Notes: generated from the letters alone by a model not told the origin. A stretch of 64,000 nt of DNA from Roseovarius confluentis (GCF_002917925.1 NZ_PPFE01000001.1:806001-870000), one strand, 5' to 3'. Shown: positions 1 through 9,616, counted from the stretch's first letter. Program-made: numbers and translations.

Positions 1-1454
1 GTCGTCATGTAGCCCTTCAGCCAGCGCGAGCGTTGCTTGACCCAGGCCCAGGGCCGGCAATTCGCCTCTTCCTCGGTGACGGTGGCGACCATCTCGGTCC
101 GGAACCCGTGGCGGGCCAGACGAAAGCCAAGGTCGGCATCCTCGGTCACGTTATGCGCGTCCCAGCCGCCCAGCGCCTCCAGCGCGTCGCGCCGGAAATA
201 AAGCGTCGTGCCGCCCAGCGGGATGGCAAAGCCCAGCCGCGCCATGCCGGGCAGGATCGTGCGGAACCAGGTGGCGTATTCGATGGTGAAACACCGCGCC
301 AGCCAGTTCTGACGCGGATTGTAGTAGTCCAGGACCCCCTGCAGGCACGCCACCTCGGGCGGGGCCTGCTGGAAGTGCCGCGCCACACGGGTGATCTGGT
401 CGGCTTCGGGCGCATCCTCGGCGTCGAAAATCCCGATGATGTCACCCTCGCAGAAATCCAGCGCATAGTTCATCGCCCGCGGCTTGGTGCGCGGCTGTCC
501 GTCGGGCACCACCACCACGCGGATCCAGCTGGGCAGGTCGATCTGCGCCAGCGTCGCGCGGGTCATGGCGTCTTCCTCTTCCAGAACCAGCACCACGTCG
601 AGCAGGCACTTTGGATAGGTCAGCTGCGTCAGCCGCGCCACCAGCGCATGCGCCACCTCGGTTTCGCGGAACAGCGGCACCAGGACCGATACCCTTGGCA
701 ACGGCGTCTTGTCGTCGGCCGGCGGCACAACCGGCGCGACCGGCCCCTCGGACATACGCGCCACGAAGGCCAGCAGCTTGAACACCCCGGACACGGCCAG
801 CGTGACGACCGCCCAGCCCATCATCAGCGCCAGCATCGCCCTCGGGAAAACCAGTGTCAGCGCGACCAGTCCGATCACCGCCATCGTCACCAGCGCCAGT
901 CGCCGCGCATGGCCCTGCGCCCAGCTGCGACAGCTTTCGATGACCGGCACGCGGGCCTGGGCCGCCCGTGTCAGGATGTCGTCGAAATGATCCGCCACGT
1001 GGGACTGAACCACCTCGCGCGGGGCGATCAGAACGCGGGCCTGCCGCAGGTCTTCCGGAAGGTGCGCGCGCGCAAGGGCCAACGCCTCGGGCTCGCCGGT
1101 CACGATGGCGGGCTGGCCATCGCGGTCTGTCACCGGGAAGACTGCATGACGCAAAAGGACCTGGGGGGCGGCGTCCACAGCAATGGGCGGCAGTGCCGCG
1201 AGTTCATCCGCGGCGACCTGGCGCGAGCGGAAGCGGCGGACATGCGCATCCAGAAGATCGCCTTTCGTCACCAGCCCCTCGGCGACAAGGATCCGCCCCA
1301 TATCCGCATCGCAATGCCGGCGTACCTGGCGTGCAAGCATCGCGTCCCGCGCGGCAAGCGTTCCGCGGCGCACCAGGTCGGTTTCCACCGCCCCGGCCTC
1401 CATATCGGCTGTGTCCTCGGACAAGCCGAGCTGGCGCAGTTCCGAAATCCCCAT
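1..1454 (-). CDS. Glycosyltransferase family 2, membrane-bound, C-terminus cut by window edge
   Basis: Processive-type glycosyltransferase that would polymerise or transfer sugars at the inner membrane face. The visible 484 residues start at an ATG (1454) with an AGAAGGG ribosome binding site. Residues about 40-160 look like an MshEN/GspE N-terminal-type domain. Next comes a hydrophobic pair of helices (about 185-235), then the GT-A catalytic core with FDAED (343-347, metal-binding DXD-like), TED (437-439, catalytic base) and QRSRW (474-478, acceptor-chain motif). The order matches cellulose-synthase-like GT2 enzymes. The C-terminal membrane helices lie outside the window. Substrate and polysaccharide are unknown. 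Confidence 0.85.
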   Translation of the reverse strand, partial: MGISELRQLGLSEDTADMEAGAVETDLVRRGTLAARDAMLARQVRRHCDADMGRILVAEGLVTKGDLLDAHVRRFRSRQVAADELAALPPIAVDAAPQVLLRHAVFPVTDRDGQPAIVTGEPEALALARAHLPEDLRQARVLIAPREVVQSHVADHFDDILTRAAQARVPVIESCRSWAQGHARRLALVTMAVIGLVALTLVFPRAMLALMMGWAVVTLAVSGVFKLLAFVARMSEGPVAPVVPPADDKTPLPRVSVLVPLFRETEVAHALVARLTQLTYPKCLLDVVLVLEEEDAMTRATLAQIDLPSWIRVVVVPDGQPRTKPRAMNYALDFCEGDIIGIFDAEDAPEADQITRVARHFQQAPPEVACLQGVLDYYNPRQNWLARCFTIEYATWFRTILPGMARLGFAIPLGGTTLYFRRDALEALGGWDAHNVTEDADLGFRLARHGFRTEMVATVTEEEANCRPWAWVKQRSRWLKGYMT

Positions 1455-1542
1455 ATCCGTCTGCCCTTCTGCGTGACGGAAAAAGGGCTACCAACAGAAG
1501 GTTAACACAACGTAAAAAAGGGGTTAACGCGGCGGACGCGCC

Positions 1543-2691
1543 CTAGCGGTCCATCGACGCCGCGAACCGCTCGAACAGGTAAAAGCTGTCCTGCGGGCCG
1601 GGGCTGGCCTCGGGGTGATGCTGCACCGAGAAAACCGGGCGGTCGGCCATGCGGATGCCGCAGTTCGATCCGTCGAACAGCGATACATGCGATTGCACCA
1701 CGCCCTCTGGCAGGGTCTGGCTGTCCACGGCGAACCCGTGGTTCATCGACGTGATTTCGACCTTGCCGGTCGTAAGGTCCTTGACGGGATGGTTCGCGCC
1801 GTGATGGCCGTGGTTCATCTTGATCGTCCGCGCGCCCAGCGCGAGGCCCAGCATCTGGTGACCGAGGCAGATACCGAACATGGGCAGGTTCTTTTCCAGA
1901 ACGCCGCGGATCATCGGCACGGCATATTCGCCCGTTGCCGCCGGGTCGCCGGGGCCGTTCGACAGGAACACGCCATCGGGGCTTTGCGCCAGCACGTCCT
2001 CGGCGGTGGCCGTCGCGGGCATCACCGTCACCTCGCAGCCCGCGCTGGCCAGGCAGCGCAGGATGTTGCGCTTGGCGCCGTAATCAATCGCCACGACCTT
2101 GTGCCGGGCTTGCGTCTGGCGCGGGAAACCGTCGGGCCAGGCCCAGCGCATCTCATCCCAGCGATAGCTTTGCGCACAGGTCACCTGCCGGGCCAGGTCC
2201 ATGCCTTCGAGCCCGGCAAAGGCCCGCGCCTTGGCGACCAGCGCTTCGGTGTCGAACTGGCCGTCCGCGCGGTGTGCGAGCGCCACGTGCGGCGCGCCCT
2301 GCTGGCGGATGGCCCGCGTCAGACGGCGGGTATCGACGCCGCCGATGGCCACCCGGCCCCGCCGCGCCAGCCACTCGCCCAAGCGCTCGGTCGAGCGCCA
2401 GTTCGAGGGCTCCGTCGGGTCCCATTTCACGACCATGCCCTCGGCCACTGGATCGGCGGTCTCGTCATCGTCGGGGTTCACGCCCACGTTGCCGATATGC
2501 GGAAAGGTGAAGGTCACCACCTGCCCGGCATAGCTGGGGTCGGTCATGATCTCCTGATAGCCGGTCATCGCGGTATTGAAGCACAGCTCGGCCGCGACCT
2601 CGCCTTCGGCCCCGAACCCGCGCCCGTAGAACAGCGATCCATCGGCCAGGGCAAGACAGGCGGTCGGACGGGCATCGGGCGCGTGCGTCAT
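1543..2691 (-). CDS. carA: Carbamoyl-phosphate synthase small subunit
   Basis: Glutaminase subunit that hydrolyses glutamine and passes ammonia to CarB, for arginine and pyrimidine synthesis in the cytoplasm. The 382 residues have the normal family length: a CPSase small-chain domain in the first half, then a class I glutamine amidotransferase with the nucleophile elbow GICLGHQ and a C-terminal HHPEASPGP motif carrying the catalytic His-Glu. I chose the ATG at 2691, with GGAG eight bases upstream, over an ATG seven codons earlier. It is transcribed divergently from yqeY across about 195 bases. carB is not in the window. Confidence 0.96.
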   Translation of the reverse strand: MTHAPDARPTACLALADGSLFYGRGFGAEGEVAAELCFNTAMTGYQEIMTDPSYAGQVVTFTFPHIGNVGVNPDDDETADPVAEGMVVKWDPTEPSNWRSTERLGEWLARRGRVAIGGVDTRRLTRAIRQQGAPHVALAHRADGQFDTEALVAKARAFAGLEGMDLARQVTCAQSYRWDEMRWAWPDGFPRQTQARHKVVAIDYGAKRNILRCLASAGCEVTVMPATATAEDVLAQSPDGVFLSNGPGDPAATGEYAVPMIRGVLEKNLPMFGICLGHQMLGLALGARTIKMNHGHHGANHPVKDLTTGKVEITSMNHGFAVDSQTLPEGVVQSHVSLFDGSNCGIRMADRPVFSVQHHPEASPGPQDSFYLFERFAASMDR

Positions 2692-2886
2692 CGGGGATTC
2701 TCCATCGGGCAAATTGCGCGGAACCTATGGTCACCCGCGCGCGCGGTCAAGGCCGCGTTTCGCGCCGCAACGTCATTCGCGCAGGTCAACAAAACAAGGG
2801 CCGGGCTGGGTGTCACAGCTTATTGCACGGCGTTTCGCTTTCCAGTAGTGTGGCACGCTTACGGGATGACAAGAGGATACCCTGAC

Positions 2887-3348
2887 ATGGGATTGCGCGA
2901 GCGCGTGAACGACGCCCTGAAACAGGCCATGAAAGACAAGGACAGCACGCGGCTCGGCACGCTGCGGCTGATCAATGCCGCGATCAAGGATCAGGACATC
3001 GCCCGCCGTGGCACCGACAATGACACCGGCTGTTCCGATGGCGATATCCTCGCCATCCTGGGCAAGATGACCAAGCAGCGGCAGGAAAGCGTCCGCGCCT
3101 ACGAGGAAGGCGGACGTCTCGACCTCGCGCAGGAAGAGCAGCGCGAGATCGAGGTGATCGAGGAATTCCTTCCCCGCCAACTGGACGAGGCGGAAGTCAC
3201 CAAGGCCATCGACTCCGCCATCGACAAGACCGGCGCCAGCTCGATCCGAGACATGGGCAAGGTGATGGGCCACCTCAAGGAAAACTATACCGGCCAGATG
3301 GATTTCGGCGCGGTGGGCCCGCGGGTCAAGGACCGGCTCTGCGCCTGA
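2887..3348 (+). CDS. GatB/YqeY domain protein
   Basis: Small cytoplasmic protein of the GatB/YqeY family (153 residues). The family shares the tRNA-binding tail domain of GatB, but its exact role is not settled. Visible family features are the N-terminal MGLRERVNDALKQAMK helix, the LGTLRLINAAIKDQDI segment and the EEFLPRQL motif in the middle. The ATG at 2887 follows an AGAGG site; the longer in-frame opening upstream is only antisense to carA. In roseobacters it commonly sits next to carA, as here. Confidence 0.9.
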   Translation: MGLRERVNDALKQAMKDKDSTRLGTLRLINAAIKDQDIARRGTDNDTGCSDGDILAILGKMTKQRQESVRAYEEGGRLDLAQEEQREIEVIEEFLPRQLDEAEVTKAIDSAIDKTGASSIRDMGKVMGHLKENYTGQMDFGAVGPRVKDRLCA

Positions 3349-3356
3349 GACGCGGC

Positions 3357-3387
3357 GCGCGCCGGCGGTTCTAGTCCGCCGGCGCGC
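3357..3387. terminator. GC-rich hairpin between convergent genes
   Basis: A 12-bp perfect inverted repeat (3357-3368 with 3376-3387, seven-base loop) lies between the yqeY stop and the end of the convergent histidine kinase gene and overlaps the latter's stop codon. It has no T-tract, so it may act as an RNA 3'-end stabiliser or a bidirectional weak terminator. Confidence 0.45.
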
Positions 3388-4561
3388 CGGTCAGCCTATC
3401 GCGCGGGATGCGAAACGTGTAGGTCAGGCCCGTGCTGTCGGTCGCCGTGGCAATCTCGCCGCGCAATTGCCCCTCGATGCACAGTTTCACCAGTTTCGAG
3501 CCGAACCCGGTGCCCGAAGCGGTGCGCGCCACGTGGCCCGGCCCCGCCTCGCGCCACGTCAGCTCAACCGTGTCGTCGCCGTCGGTCCAGGTGATCTCCA
3601 GCTCGCGGCCCGGCCCGCTCAGCGCCCCGTATTTGACCGCGTTGGTCGACAGCTCGTGGATCGCCAGCGCCAGGTAGATCGACGCGGTCGAGCCCACCGG
3701 CAGGTCCGGTCCCTCGATCCGGATCTCATGACCGCCCGCCCCGGTGTAGGGCGTCATCAGGGTCGATATATGGGCATGCAGGCTGGTGTCGTTGCCCGCA
3801 TCCTCGGTCACGGTCGCCAGCGGCTGGATCAGGCCATGGGTCGCGGCCAGCGCCTGCACCCGGCCATTCAGTTGCGCCGCGAACTCCTCGGTCGTCAGGT
3901 CCTCGGCCCGCGTCATCCGGACCAGCGCGTTGACCACCGAATAGATGTTGCGGATGCGGTGATTCAACTCGTCGATCAACAATTCCCGTTCGGACATGTG
4001 CTTGCGCAGCGCGATTTCGGTCTCGAGGAACGCGGCAATGTCCTTCAGGGCGCGCTCATCCTGCTCTGACCACTCATGCGGCGACGAGTCGATGGCGCAG
4101 AGCGAGCCGATCACCTGCCCTCGCCGCCCCTGCACCGGCACGCCCAGATAGGCGACCACGTTCAGGTCCGGCACCGCAAGGTTCCGGGACAACAGGTCGT
4201 GCTCGCGGGCATCCACTACGCTCATCGCCGCGTTGCCGGTCACCACGTACTGGCAAAAGGAATGCGACAGCGGCGTCTCTCGCATCGGTCCTGTGTCGGG
4301 CGCGAAGCCGCTCAGCGCCTTGAAGAACTGTCGCGTGTCGTCGACCAGAGAGAACAGCGCCGTCGGCGCCCCGGTCAGGCTGCGCGCCAGCCGGACGGCA
4401 CGGTCGAACGCCTCTTCTTCGGGGCTGTCCAGCAACGCGGTTTCTTGCAAGGCCCGCAAACGTTCCGGGTGTCGCAGAACGCCGGAGTGATGCTCGGGCG
4501 CGGCCTCGGGAAAGGACCCTGGCCGCGACCGGCCGTCAGTTTCATAATCGTTACGTGTCAT
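3371..4561 (-). CDS. GAF-domain sensor histidine kinase, HWE/HisKA_2 type
   Basis: Soluble sensor kinase of 396 residues with no membrane segment. A GAF domain spans about residues 48-182. The dimerisation/phosphoacceptor segment has His201 in ELNHRIRN, the HisKA_2/HWE signature rather than the classic HisKA. The HATPase domain (about 280-390) carries HELSTNAVKYGAL and GTGFGSKL. Such kinases in alphaproteobacteria often feed general stress or light/redox circuits through single-domain regulators; no partner regulator is adjacent here. The ATG at 4561 has a weak ribosome binding site. Confidence 0.88.
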   Translation of the reverse strand: MTRNDYETDGRSRPGSFPEAAPEHHSGVLRHPERLRALQETALLDSPEEEAFDRAVRLARSLTGAPTALFSLVDDTRQFFKALSGFAPDTGPMRETPLSHSFCQYVVTGNAAMSVVDAREHDLLSRNLAVPDLNVVAYLGVPVQGRRGQVIGSLCAIDSSPHEWSEQDERALKDIAAFLETEIALRKHMSERELLIDELNHRIRNIYSVVNALVRMTRAEDLTTEEFAAQLNGRVQALAATHGLIQPLATVTEDAGNDTSLHAHISTLMTPYTGAGGHEIRIEGPDLPVGSTASIYLALAIHELSTNAVKYGALSGPGRELEITWTDGDDTVELTWREAGPGHVARTASGTGFGSKLVKLCIEGQLRGEIATATDSTGLTYTFRIPRDRLTGAPAD

Positions 4562-4666
4562 CGGTCCAATTTCTAATTACAAGGCCGCATCGATGCCGCG
4601 TTTGTCGTCCCGCGTAAAGGCAGGATGCCGCACTTTGTGCGGACCGTTGCAGAAGAACCGCGCGCC

Positions 4667-5206
4667 CTACCCGGCCATGCGCTGCAACGTGTCGTCGCGC
4701 CGGATCATCCGGTGCCAGACAACGGCCATTGCAATGTGACCGACCACCAGCAGCGCCAGGATCCAGCCCATCTCGCCGTGCCATTCGGCGGGCGCCTGCA
4801 TCCATGCGACCTCTACCTCGCGCGGCGCCACGAACGTGATCCCCAGATAGCTCAGCCCGCGGTCGCTGCCCGCCGCCGCCAGAAGGCGGACCGCCGGCAC
4901 GATCACCATCAGCGCATAGATCGCCAGGTGCCCCGCCACCGCCGCGCGGCCGACGACCCCGTCATGCGCAGGCGGTCGGCGCGGAATATTCGCCAGGCCC
5001 CAGGCCCCGCGCAGCAGCACCAGCAGGAACAGCGTCGCGCCCAGCGTCCCGTGATAGCTCCAAAGGACGTCACGCACGGCGTTCTCCTTTGGCAACGCCC
5101 AATGCGCCGCCGCCGACAGGAACTGCGCCGCGAAAAGCGCCGCCATGCCCCAGTGCAAAATGCGGCTGACGGTGCCGTAGTGGCCGGGAGTATCTCTCAG
5201 GGGCAC
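4667..5206 (-). CDS. Cytochrome b561 family protein
   Basis: Four-helix membrane di-haem b protein (179 residues) expected to move electrons in the inner membrane between quinol and a periplasmic or cytoplasmic partner. Conserved histidines occur in SRILHWGMA near the N-terminus, in SYHGTLG (helix 2) and in EWHGEMGW and VVGHIAMA toward the end, as in bacterial b561. I use the GTG at 5206 because AAGGAG lies eight bases upstream; the nearby ATG at 5213 is in another frame. It stands alone. Confidence 0.88.
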   Translation of the reverse strand: MPLRDTPGHYGTVSRILHWGMAALFAAQFLSAAAHWALPKENAVRDVLWSYHGTLGATLFLLVLLRGAWGLANIPRRPPAHDGVVGRAAVAGHLAIYALMVIVPAVRLLAAAGSDRGLSYLGITFVAPREVEVAWMQAPAEWHGEMGWILALLVVGHIAMAVVWHRMIRRDDTLQRMAG

Positions 5207-5356
5207 GATTCATTCTCCTTTTTGGCAGGGACTCGCGTGTCTTACGTGACATGCGCGCATCTCCGTCGCGCACCGTCAACTTTTCTGCGCGTCAAGGGAG
5301 GTCAAAGCCGCGCCACCGTGCGATCTGGCCTCGGCGGACCGGACCCGCCGCGCCCG

Positions 5357-5875
5357 TCAGCCTGCGCCCACCGGGTCTGGCAGAGCAATACGCTTCAGCG
5401 CATCGGCGATCTCGCCATACAGCACCTTGCGCTCGTCCTCGCTCAGGAACGCGCCGATTTCCACCTGCCGCCCCTTGCCCTTCAGGGTCACGTAATGCGG
5501 CACCGGCCCGCCGGTGGGGTGCATCTCGACCTTCGCCCAGTAGCTTTCGCAATCCCATTCCTGCACCGGACCGCGGGCGTTTGTGCGCACCAAGTGCACG
5601 GCCTCGCGGTCGATCGTCAGTTCCTCGTTCATCTGCGCGTCCTTGTAGGACCGCTCCAGCGCCGCCCAGACGCCCCAGACCGCCAGCAACAGGAAGGGCA
5701 GCAACCCCCACAGCGTGACCGTCCCGATCAGCGGATAAAGCGGCAGGGTCAGCATCCCGCAGGTGATCACGATGAACAGCACGAAGCCCCGGCGCGGCAG
5801 CGACCGATGCGGCCAGAGCCGCAGCTCGCACACCTCGTCTTCACCGTTCCGCGTCTGGTTCCACTGATAGGGCAT
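5357..5875 (-). CDS. DUF2244 domain integral membrane protein
   Basis: Member of the DUF2244 family (172 residues), which is common next to respiratory genes in alphaproteobacteria and has no assigned activity. Residues about 28-70 form a two-helix hairpin in the membrane. The rest is a soluble domain with DCESYWAKVEMHP and the C-terminal GAFLSEDERKVLYGEIADAL. The ATG at 5875 fits the family N-terminus. The 150 bases downstream, up to the b561 gene, show no further gene. Confidence 0.85.
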   Translation of the reverse strand: MPYQWNQTRNGEDEVCELRLWPHRSLPRRGFVLFIVITCGMLTLPLYPLIGTVTLWGLLPFLLLAVWGVWAALERSYKDAQMNEELTIDREAVHLVRTNARGPVQEWDCESYWAKVEMHPTGGPVPHYVTLKGKGRQVEIGAFLSEDERKVLYGEIADALKRIALPDPVGAG

Positions 5876-5934
5876 GACCGGATCTTAGCGCACCCCGCGC
5901 GCGAAGGAAGCGCGACATTTCTGCGCGTAAGACC

Positions 5935-6372
5935 TCAGACCTCCAGCCAGATCGTCACTGGCCCATCGTTGACCAGGCCCACCTGCATGTCGGCACCGAA
6001 CCGCCCCGTCTCGACCGGCACGCCTTGACCCGCCAGCGCTTCGGCAAAGCGTTCGTAAAGGCGCCGCCCCTCCTCGGGTGCCGCCGCCTGGGAAAAACCC
6101 GGCCGGGTCCCGCGCGACGTGTCGGCGGCGAGCGTGAACTGGCTGACCACCAGCGCGCCGCCGCCCATATCACGCACCGAGCGGTTCATCTTGCCCGCCT
6201 CGTCCTTGAAGATCCGCAGCTTGGCCACCTTGGCCGCCAGCGCATCGGCCTGCGCGTCGCCATCGCCCTGCATCGCGCAGACCAGAATCAGCAGACCGGG
6301 CCCGATGGCCCCGATCACCGCGCCCTCCACCCGCACCTCGGCCTCGCTCACCCGCTGTATCAATGCCCGCAT
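5935..6372 (-). CDS. dtd: D-aminoacyl-tRNA deacylase
   Basis: Proofreading enzyme (145 residues) that hydrolyses D-amino acids from mischarged tRNAs. The N-terminus [13 protein letters not shown], the active-site SQFTLAAD motif with the following GTRPGF, and the C-terminal [10 protein letters not shown] cross-subunit motif (Gly-cisPro region) are all present. The true start is the ATG at 6372; the much longer open frame upstream is antisense to the GlxA gene. It is divergent from that regulator with only 48 bases between the starts, so their promoters must overlap. Confidence 0.95.
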   Translation of the reverse strand: MRALIQRVSEAEVRVEGAVIGAIGPGLLILVCAMQGDGDAQADALAAKVAKLRIFKDEAGKMNRSVRDMGGGALVVSQFTLAADTSRGTRPGFSQAAAPEEGRRLYERFAEALAGQGVPVETGRFGADMQVGLVNDGPVTIWLEV

Positions 6373-6420
6373 GTCAGTGTCCTTGCTTGCCAGTTTCACG
6401 GCACATGCTACCAATTCGCC

Positions 6421-7431
6421 ATGGAACGCAAATCCTTCGTCCCGCGCGGCGCGGCCAGTTTGCGGGTCGAGTATGACGGCCCGCCGCAGGACTATCATTT
6501 CCTGTTGCTGCCCCGGCTGACGCTCTTGGCCTTCACCTCGGCGATCGAGCCACTGCGCGTCACCAACCAGGTGGCGGGACAGGAGCTTTATCGTTGGTAT
6601 ATCAGCACGGTAGATGGCGAAGCTGTATCGTGTTCCTGCGGCGTGACCATCACCCCCGACAGCCAGTCCCAAGACCTGTCGCGCAGCGACAAGGCCTTCG
6701 TCTGCGCCGGGATCTCCCCGCTGGAAACGGCACTGCCGCGGGCCGTCACATGGGTCAACCGGCAATGGGCGCACGGTATCCAGGTGGGCGGCATCTGCAC
6801 CGGCGCCTTCGCACTGGCCCGCGCCGGGCGGCTCAAGGACCGCCGCTTTACCCTGCACTGGGAAAACCAGCCAGCCTTCCGCGAGACGTTTCCGGGCCTG
6901 GAGCCCACCGGCCATCTTTACGAGGAGGATGCCGGGCTTTTCACATGCGGCGGCGGCTCTGCCGCGACCGACATGATGCTGGAAATCATCGAGCGCGATC
7001 ACGGACCGGCCTTGGCCGCCATCGTCGCCGACATGTGCCTGCACCGCCGCGCCGGCAATCGCAGCGCGCCCCAGCGCCCTGCCTATGCCGCCGCGCTCGG
7101 CAGTCACAACCCACAGCTCATTGCGGCGACCGACCTGATGGCCGCCCATATCGAGGACCCGCTGGACATCTCCGAGGTCGCCGCCGAAGTGGGCCTCTCC
7201 CGTCGCCAGCTTGAGCGGCATTTCACCCGCTACCTCGCCGCCACACCGGCGCAATATTACCTCGACCTGCGCATCGCCCGCGCCCACGCGCTATTGAACG
7301 AAACCCGGCTCAGCATCGGCCAGATCGCCGCCGCGACCGGATTCGCCAGCGCCTCGCAACTGGCCGGTCGCTTCCGCAAACGCTATGGCACCACGCCACA
7401 GGCCTATCGTCGCGGAGCCACATCAAATTGA
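6421..7431 (+). CDS. GlxA-family AraC-type transcriptional regulator
   Basis: DNA-binding activator of 336 residues. The N-terminal half is a DJ-1/PfpI class I glutaminase-like sensory domain with the elbow [11 protein letters not shown]. The C-terminal 100 residues contain two AraC helix-turn-helices ([19 protein letters not shown] and [20 protein letters not shown]). The sequence closely resembles GbdR-type regulators of glycine betaine and carnitine catabolism, but no such genes are adjacent, so the target is unknown. The ATG at 6421 is only 48 bases from the divergent dtd start. Confidence 0.88.
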   Translation: MERKSFVPRGAASLRVEYDGPPQDYHFLLLPRLTLLAFTSAIEPLRVTNQVAGQELYRWYISTVDGEAVSCSCGVTITPDSQSQDLSRSDKAFVCAGISPLETALPRAVTWVNRQWAHGIQVGGICTGAFALARAGRLKDRRFTLHWENQPAFRETFPGLEPTGHLYEEDAGLFTCGGGSAATDMMLEIIERDHGPALAAIVADMCLHRRAGNRSAPQRPAYAAALGSHNPQLIAATDLMAAHIEDPLDISEVAAEVGLSRRQLERHFTRYLAATPAQYYLDLRIARAHALLNETRLSIGQIAAATGFASASQLAGRFRKRYGTTPQAYRRGATSN

Positions 7432-7469
7432 CCGCACAACACTCTGTTTTTCAAATATAAATTGCTACC

Positions 7470-8273
7470 TCACCGACGCTTCCGCTGAACCTTCGGCCGT
7501 CCCTTCGCTGGCTTTTCCTTGCCCGGTGTCTCGTCCATACCCAACTGGTCGCGCAGCACCCGCGGACGAATCTCCTCGACCTCGCCCGCCTTCAACTGTC
7601 CCAATTGGAACGGGCCATAAGAGACCCGGATCAGCCGGTTCACCTGGCAGCCCACCGCCTCCATCGCACGGCGAATCTCGCGGTTCTTGCCTTCGCGGAT
7701 TCCCACCGTGGCCCAGGCATTGGCCCCCTTCTGCCGATCCAGCACAACCGACATCGGCTGAAACACCTCGCCATCCAGCGTCAGCCCCTTGCGCAACGGC
7801 TCGAACGTGGCGTCTTCGGGCCGCCCTTTCACGCGCACACGGTACTTGCGCACCCACCCGGTCGAGGGCAGCTCCAGCTTGCGCTTGACGCCGCCGTCAT
7901 TGGTCAAGAGCAACAACCCTTCCGAGTTCAGGTCAAGCCGGCCCACACTAAGAACGCGCGGCAAGTCCTCAGGAAGCTTGTCGAAAATCGTCTCTCGACC
8001 CTGTTCATCCTTGGTCGTCGTTACCAGCCCCGCGGGCTTGTGATACAGCCATAGCCGCGGCGGTTCGGGCGCACCCAGCGCGCGCCCGTCCACCTCGATC
8101 CGGTCGGCGCCTGTCACGTTCAGCGCCGCGCGGTCGATCACGTCACCGTTCACGCGCACCCGGCCCGCCTCGATCATGCGCTCCGCTTCACGACGGCTGG
8201 CCACACCGGCGCGGGCGATCACCTTGGCGATCCTGTCGCCCGGGGGCGTGTTCTGGGTGGGTTTGCGAGTCAT
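7470..8273 (-). CDS. rluB: Pseudouridine synthase, RsuA/RluB family
   Basis: Isomerises a uridine to pseudouridine, most likely in 23S rRNA (RluB position) rather than 16S (RsuA). The 267 residues begin with an S4 RNA-binding domain (IAKVIARAGVASRREAERMI), then the catalytic domain with VGRLDLNSEGLLLLTNDG, where the Asp is the nucleophile, and GKNREIRRAMEAVG near the end. A Lys/Arg-rich tail closes the protein. It converges on the GlxA gene with 38 bases between, and is divergent from tadA by about 60 bases. The B versus A assignment rests on general resemblance only. Confidence 0.88.
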   Translation of the reverse strand: MTRKPTQNTPPGDRIAKVIARAGVASRREAERMIEAGRVRVNGDVIDRAALNVTGADRIEVDGRALGAPEPPRLWLYHKPAGLVTTTKDEQGRETIFDKLPEDLPRVLSVGRLDLNSEGLLLLTNDGGVKRKLELPSTGWVRKYRVRVKGRPEDATFEPLRKGLTLDGEVFQPMSVVLDRQKGANAWATVGIREGKNREIRRAMEAVGCQVNRLIRVSYGPFQLGQLKAGEVEEIRPRVLRDQLGMDETPGKEKPAKGRPKVQRKRR

Positions 8274-8334
8274 GGCACGGCCTTACCCCATCCTTGCCCC
8301 TTGCGAAAGCACCGCCCGCACGGCAATCAGGGGC

Positions 8335-8790
8335 ATGACGTTCAAAAGCCATATGGACACGGCCCTCGCCGAGGCCCGCGCCGCCCGGGACCGCGGCGAG
8401 GTGCCCGTGGGCGCGGTTGTGTCCGACCCGGCAGGACGGATCGTGGCGCAGGCCGGCAACCGAACGCGCGAACTGAGCGACCCCACCGCGCACGCCGAGA
8501 TCCTCGCCCTGCGCACCGCCTGTGCCGCCGTCGGCAGCGAACGCCTGCCCGGTCACAGCCTGACTGTCACGCTGGAGCCCTGCGCGATGTGCGCCACCGC
8601 CATCGCGAATGCCCGCATCGCGCGGCTCTACTACGGCGCCGCCGACCCCAAGTCCGGTGGCGTGGCCCACGGCGCCCGGATTTTCACCCATGCGCAAACG
8701 CACCACGCGCCGGATATCTACGACGGGATCAACGCCACCGAGGCGGAAGCCCTGCTGAAGGACTTCTTCAAATCCCTGCGTGAAGTTTAA
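8335..8790 (+). CDS. tadA: tRNA-specific adenosine deaminase
   Basis: Zinc deaminase that converts A34 to inosine in tRNA-Arg(ACG). The 151 residues carry the cytidine-deaminase-fold motifs HAEIL (zinc His and catalytic Glu) and PCAMC (zinc Cys pair), plus the N-terminal RGEVPVGAVV stretch of TadA. Two starts are possible: ATG 8335, whose GGGG is too close for an ideal ribosome binding site, or ATG 8353. Family length favours 8335. Confidence 0.9.
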   Translation: MTFKSHMDTALAEARAARDRGEVPVGAVVSDPAGRIVAQAGNRTRELSDPTAHAEILALRTACAAVGSERLPGHSLTVTLEPCAMCATAIANARIARLYYGAADPKSGGVAHGARIFTHAQTHHAPDIYDGINATEAEALLKDFFKSLREV

Positions 8791-8869
8791 AGCGCAACGC
8801 ACTCTTTTTCTTTCCAGAAATACTCACATAACAACGCCGACGCCCGAACCCCGCTTGAAGGCCCGGGCA

Positions 8870-8919
8870 CCAAAAGCTTTCTCAAAGCTTTTGGCAAAAC
8901 TTTTCAAAAAAGTTTTGCC
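8870..8919. terminator. Two overlapping AT-rich hairpins between convergent genes
   Basis: Hairpin 1 pairs 8870-8880 with 8884-8894 (11 bp, three-base loop). Hairpin 2 pairs 8893-8904 with 8908-8919 (12 bp, three-base loop). They share two bases, so they cannot both be fully formed. The position between the ends of tadA (+) and the UPF0173 gene (-) fits a bidirectional terminator; T runs occur inside the stems on both strands. Confidence 0.7.
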
Positions 8920-8923
8920 CCGC

Positions 8924-9616
8924 TCAGATCTCGATCGCCGTCATCACCTCCGGCTCGATCACGTCGACCCCGGGCAGGCCGTCTTTCAACGACTCCGCCG
9001 ACTGCTCCAGAAGCGGGAAAGTCTTGTAGTGACACGGGATCACCGTCTTGAAATCGAAGAACGTCTTCGCCGCATAGGCCGCCCGCTTCATGTCCATGGT
9101 GAAATGACCGCCGGCGCACAGGATGCCGATATCGGGGTGATGCAGGTCGTTGAACACGCCCATATCGGCCATCACGTCCGTATCGCCCGAGACATAGATC
9201 ACATGCCCCTCGCCCTCGATCATGAACCCGCATTCGGTGCCGGGCACATGCGGACCGTTCTCGCCGCCAAAGCTCGAGGAATGCGTCGCGTGCACCATCG
9301 TCACGGCCACGTCGCCAAGATGCACCGTGCCGCCCTTGTTGAAGCCGACCACGTCCAGCCCTGCGCTTTCTTCCCACCAGCCCATCAGGTCGAACTGCCC
9401 CACCACCGGCACCGACAATTGCTTCGCCAGGTCCGGCAGGTCAGCGGCATGGTCGAAATGCGCGTGGGTCAGCAGGATATGCGTCGCCCCCTTGGTGGCG
9501 GCGTCATGGTGCGCCTCGTCCAGCATCGGGTTGCCCGTCAGCCACGGGTCGATCAGCAGCACCTGATCGGCGATCTCGATGCGGAAACTTGCATGTCCAA
9601 GCCAGATGATTTTCAT
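8924..9616 (-). CDS. UPF0173 metal-dependent hydrolase (MBL fold)
   Basis: Metallo-beta-lactamase-fold hydrolase of 230 residues, the usual length for UPF0173. The N-terminus MKIIWLGHASFRIE, the zinc motif THAHFDHA, the later HATHSSSF and GDTDVMADM segments, and the terminal PCHYKTFP are all characteristic. The substrate of this family is not firmly known. ATG 9616 is clear. It is divergent from the ceramidase-like gene. Confidence 0.9.
   Translation of the reverse strand: MKIIWLGHASFRIEIADQVLLIDPWLTGNPMLDEAHHDAATKGATHILLTHAHFDHAADLPDLAKQLSVPVVGQFDLMGWWEESAGLDVVGFNKGGTVHLGDVAVTMVHATHSSSFGGENGPHVPGTECGFMIEGEGHVIYVSGDTDVMADMGVFNDLHHPDIGILCAGGHFTMDMKRAAYAAKTFFDFKTVIPCHYKTFPLLEQSAESLKDGLPGVDVIEPEVMTAIEI

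Noticed and set aside
33..1505. 490-codon open frame on the plus strand
   Set aside because: Arg/His/Gly/Gln-rich translation with no family; it is antisense to the glycosyltransferase, whose motifs and ribosome binding site are clear.
1615..2886. Plus-strand upstream extension of the yqeY frame
   Set aside because: It lies antisense to carA and is not coding in character; YqeY starts at ATG 2887.
6373..7287. Upstream extension of the dtd frame
   Set aside because: Antisense to the GlxA regulator; D-aminoacyl-tRNA deacylase is complete from 6372.
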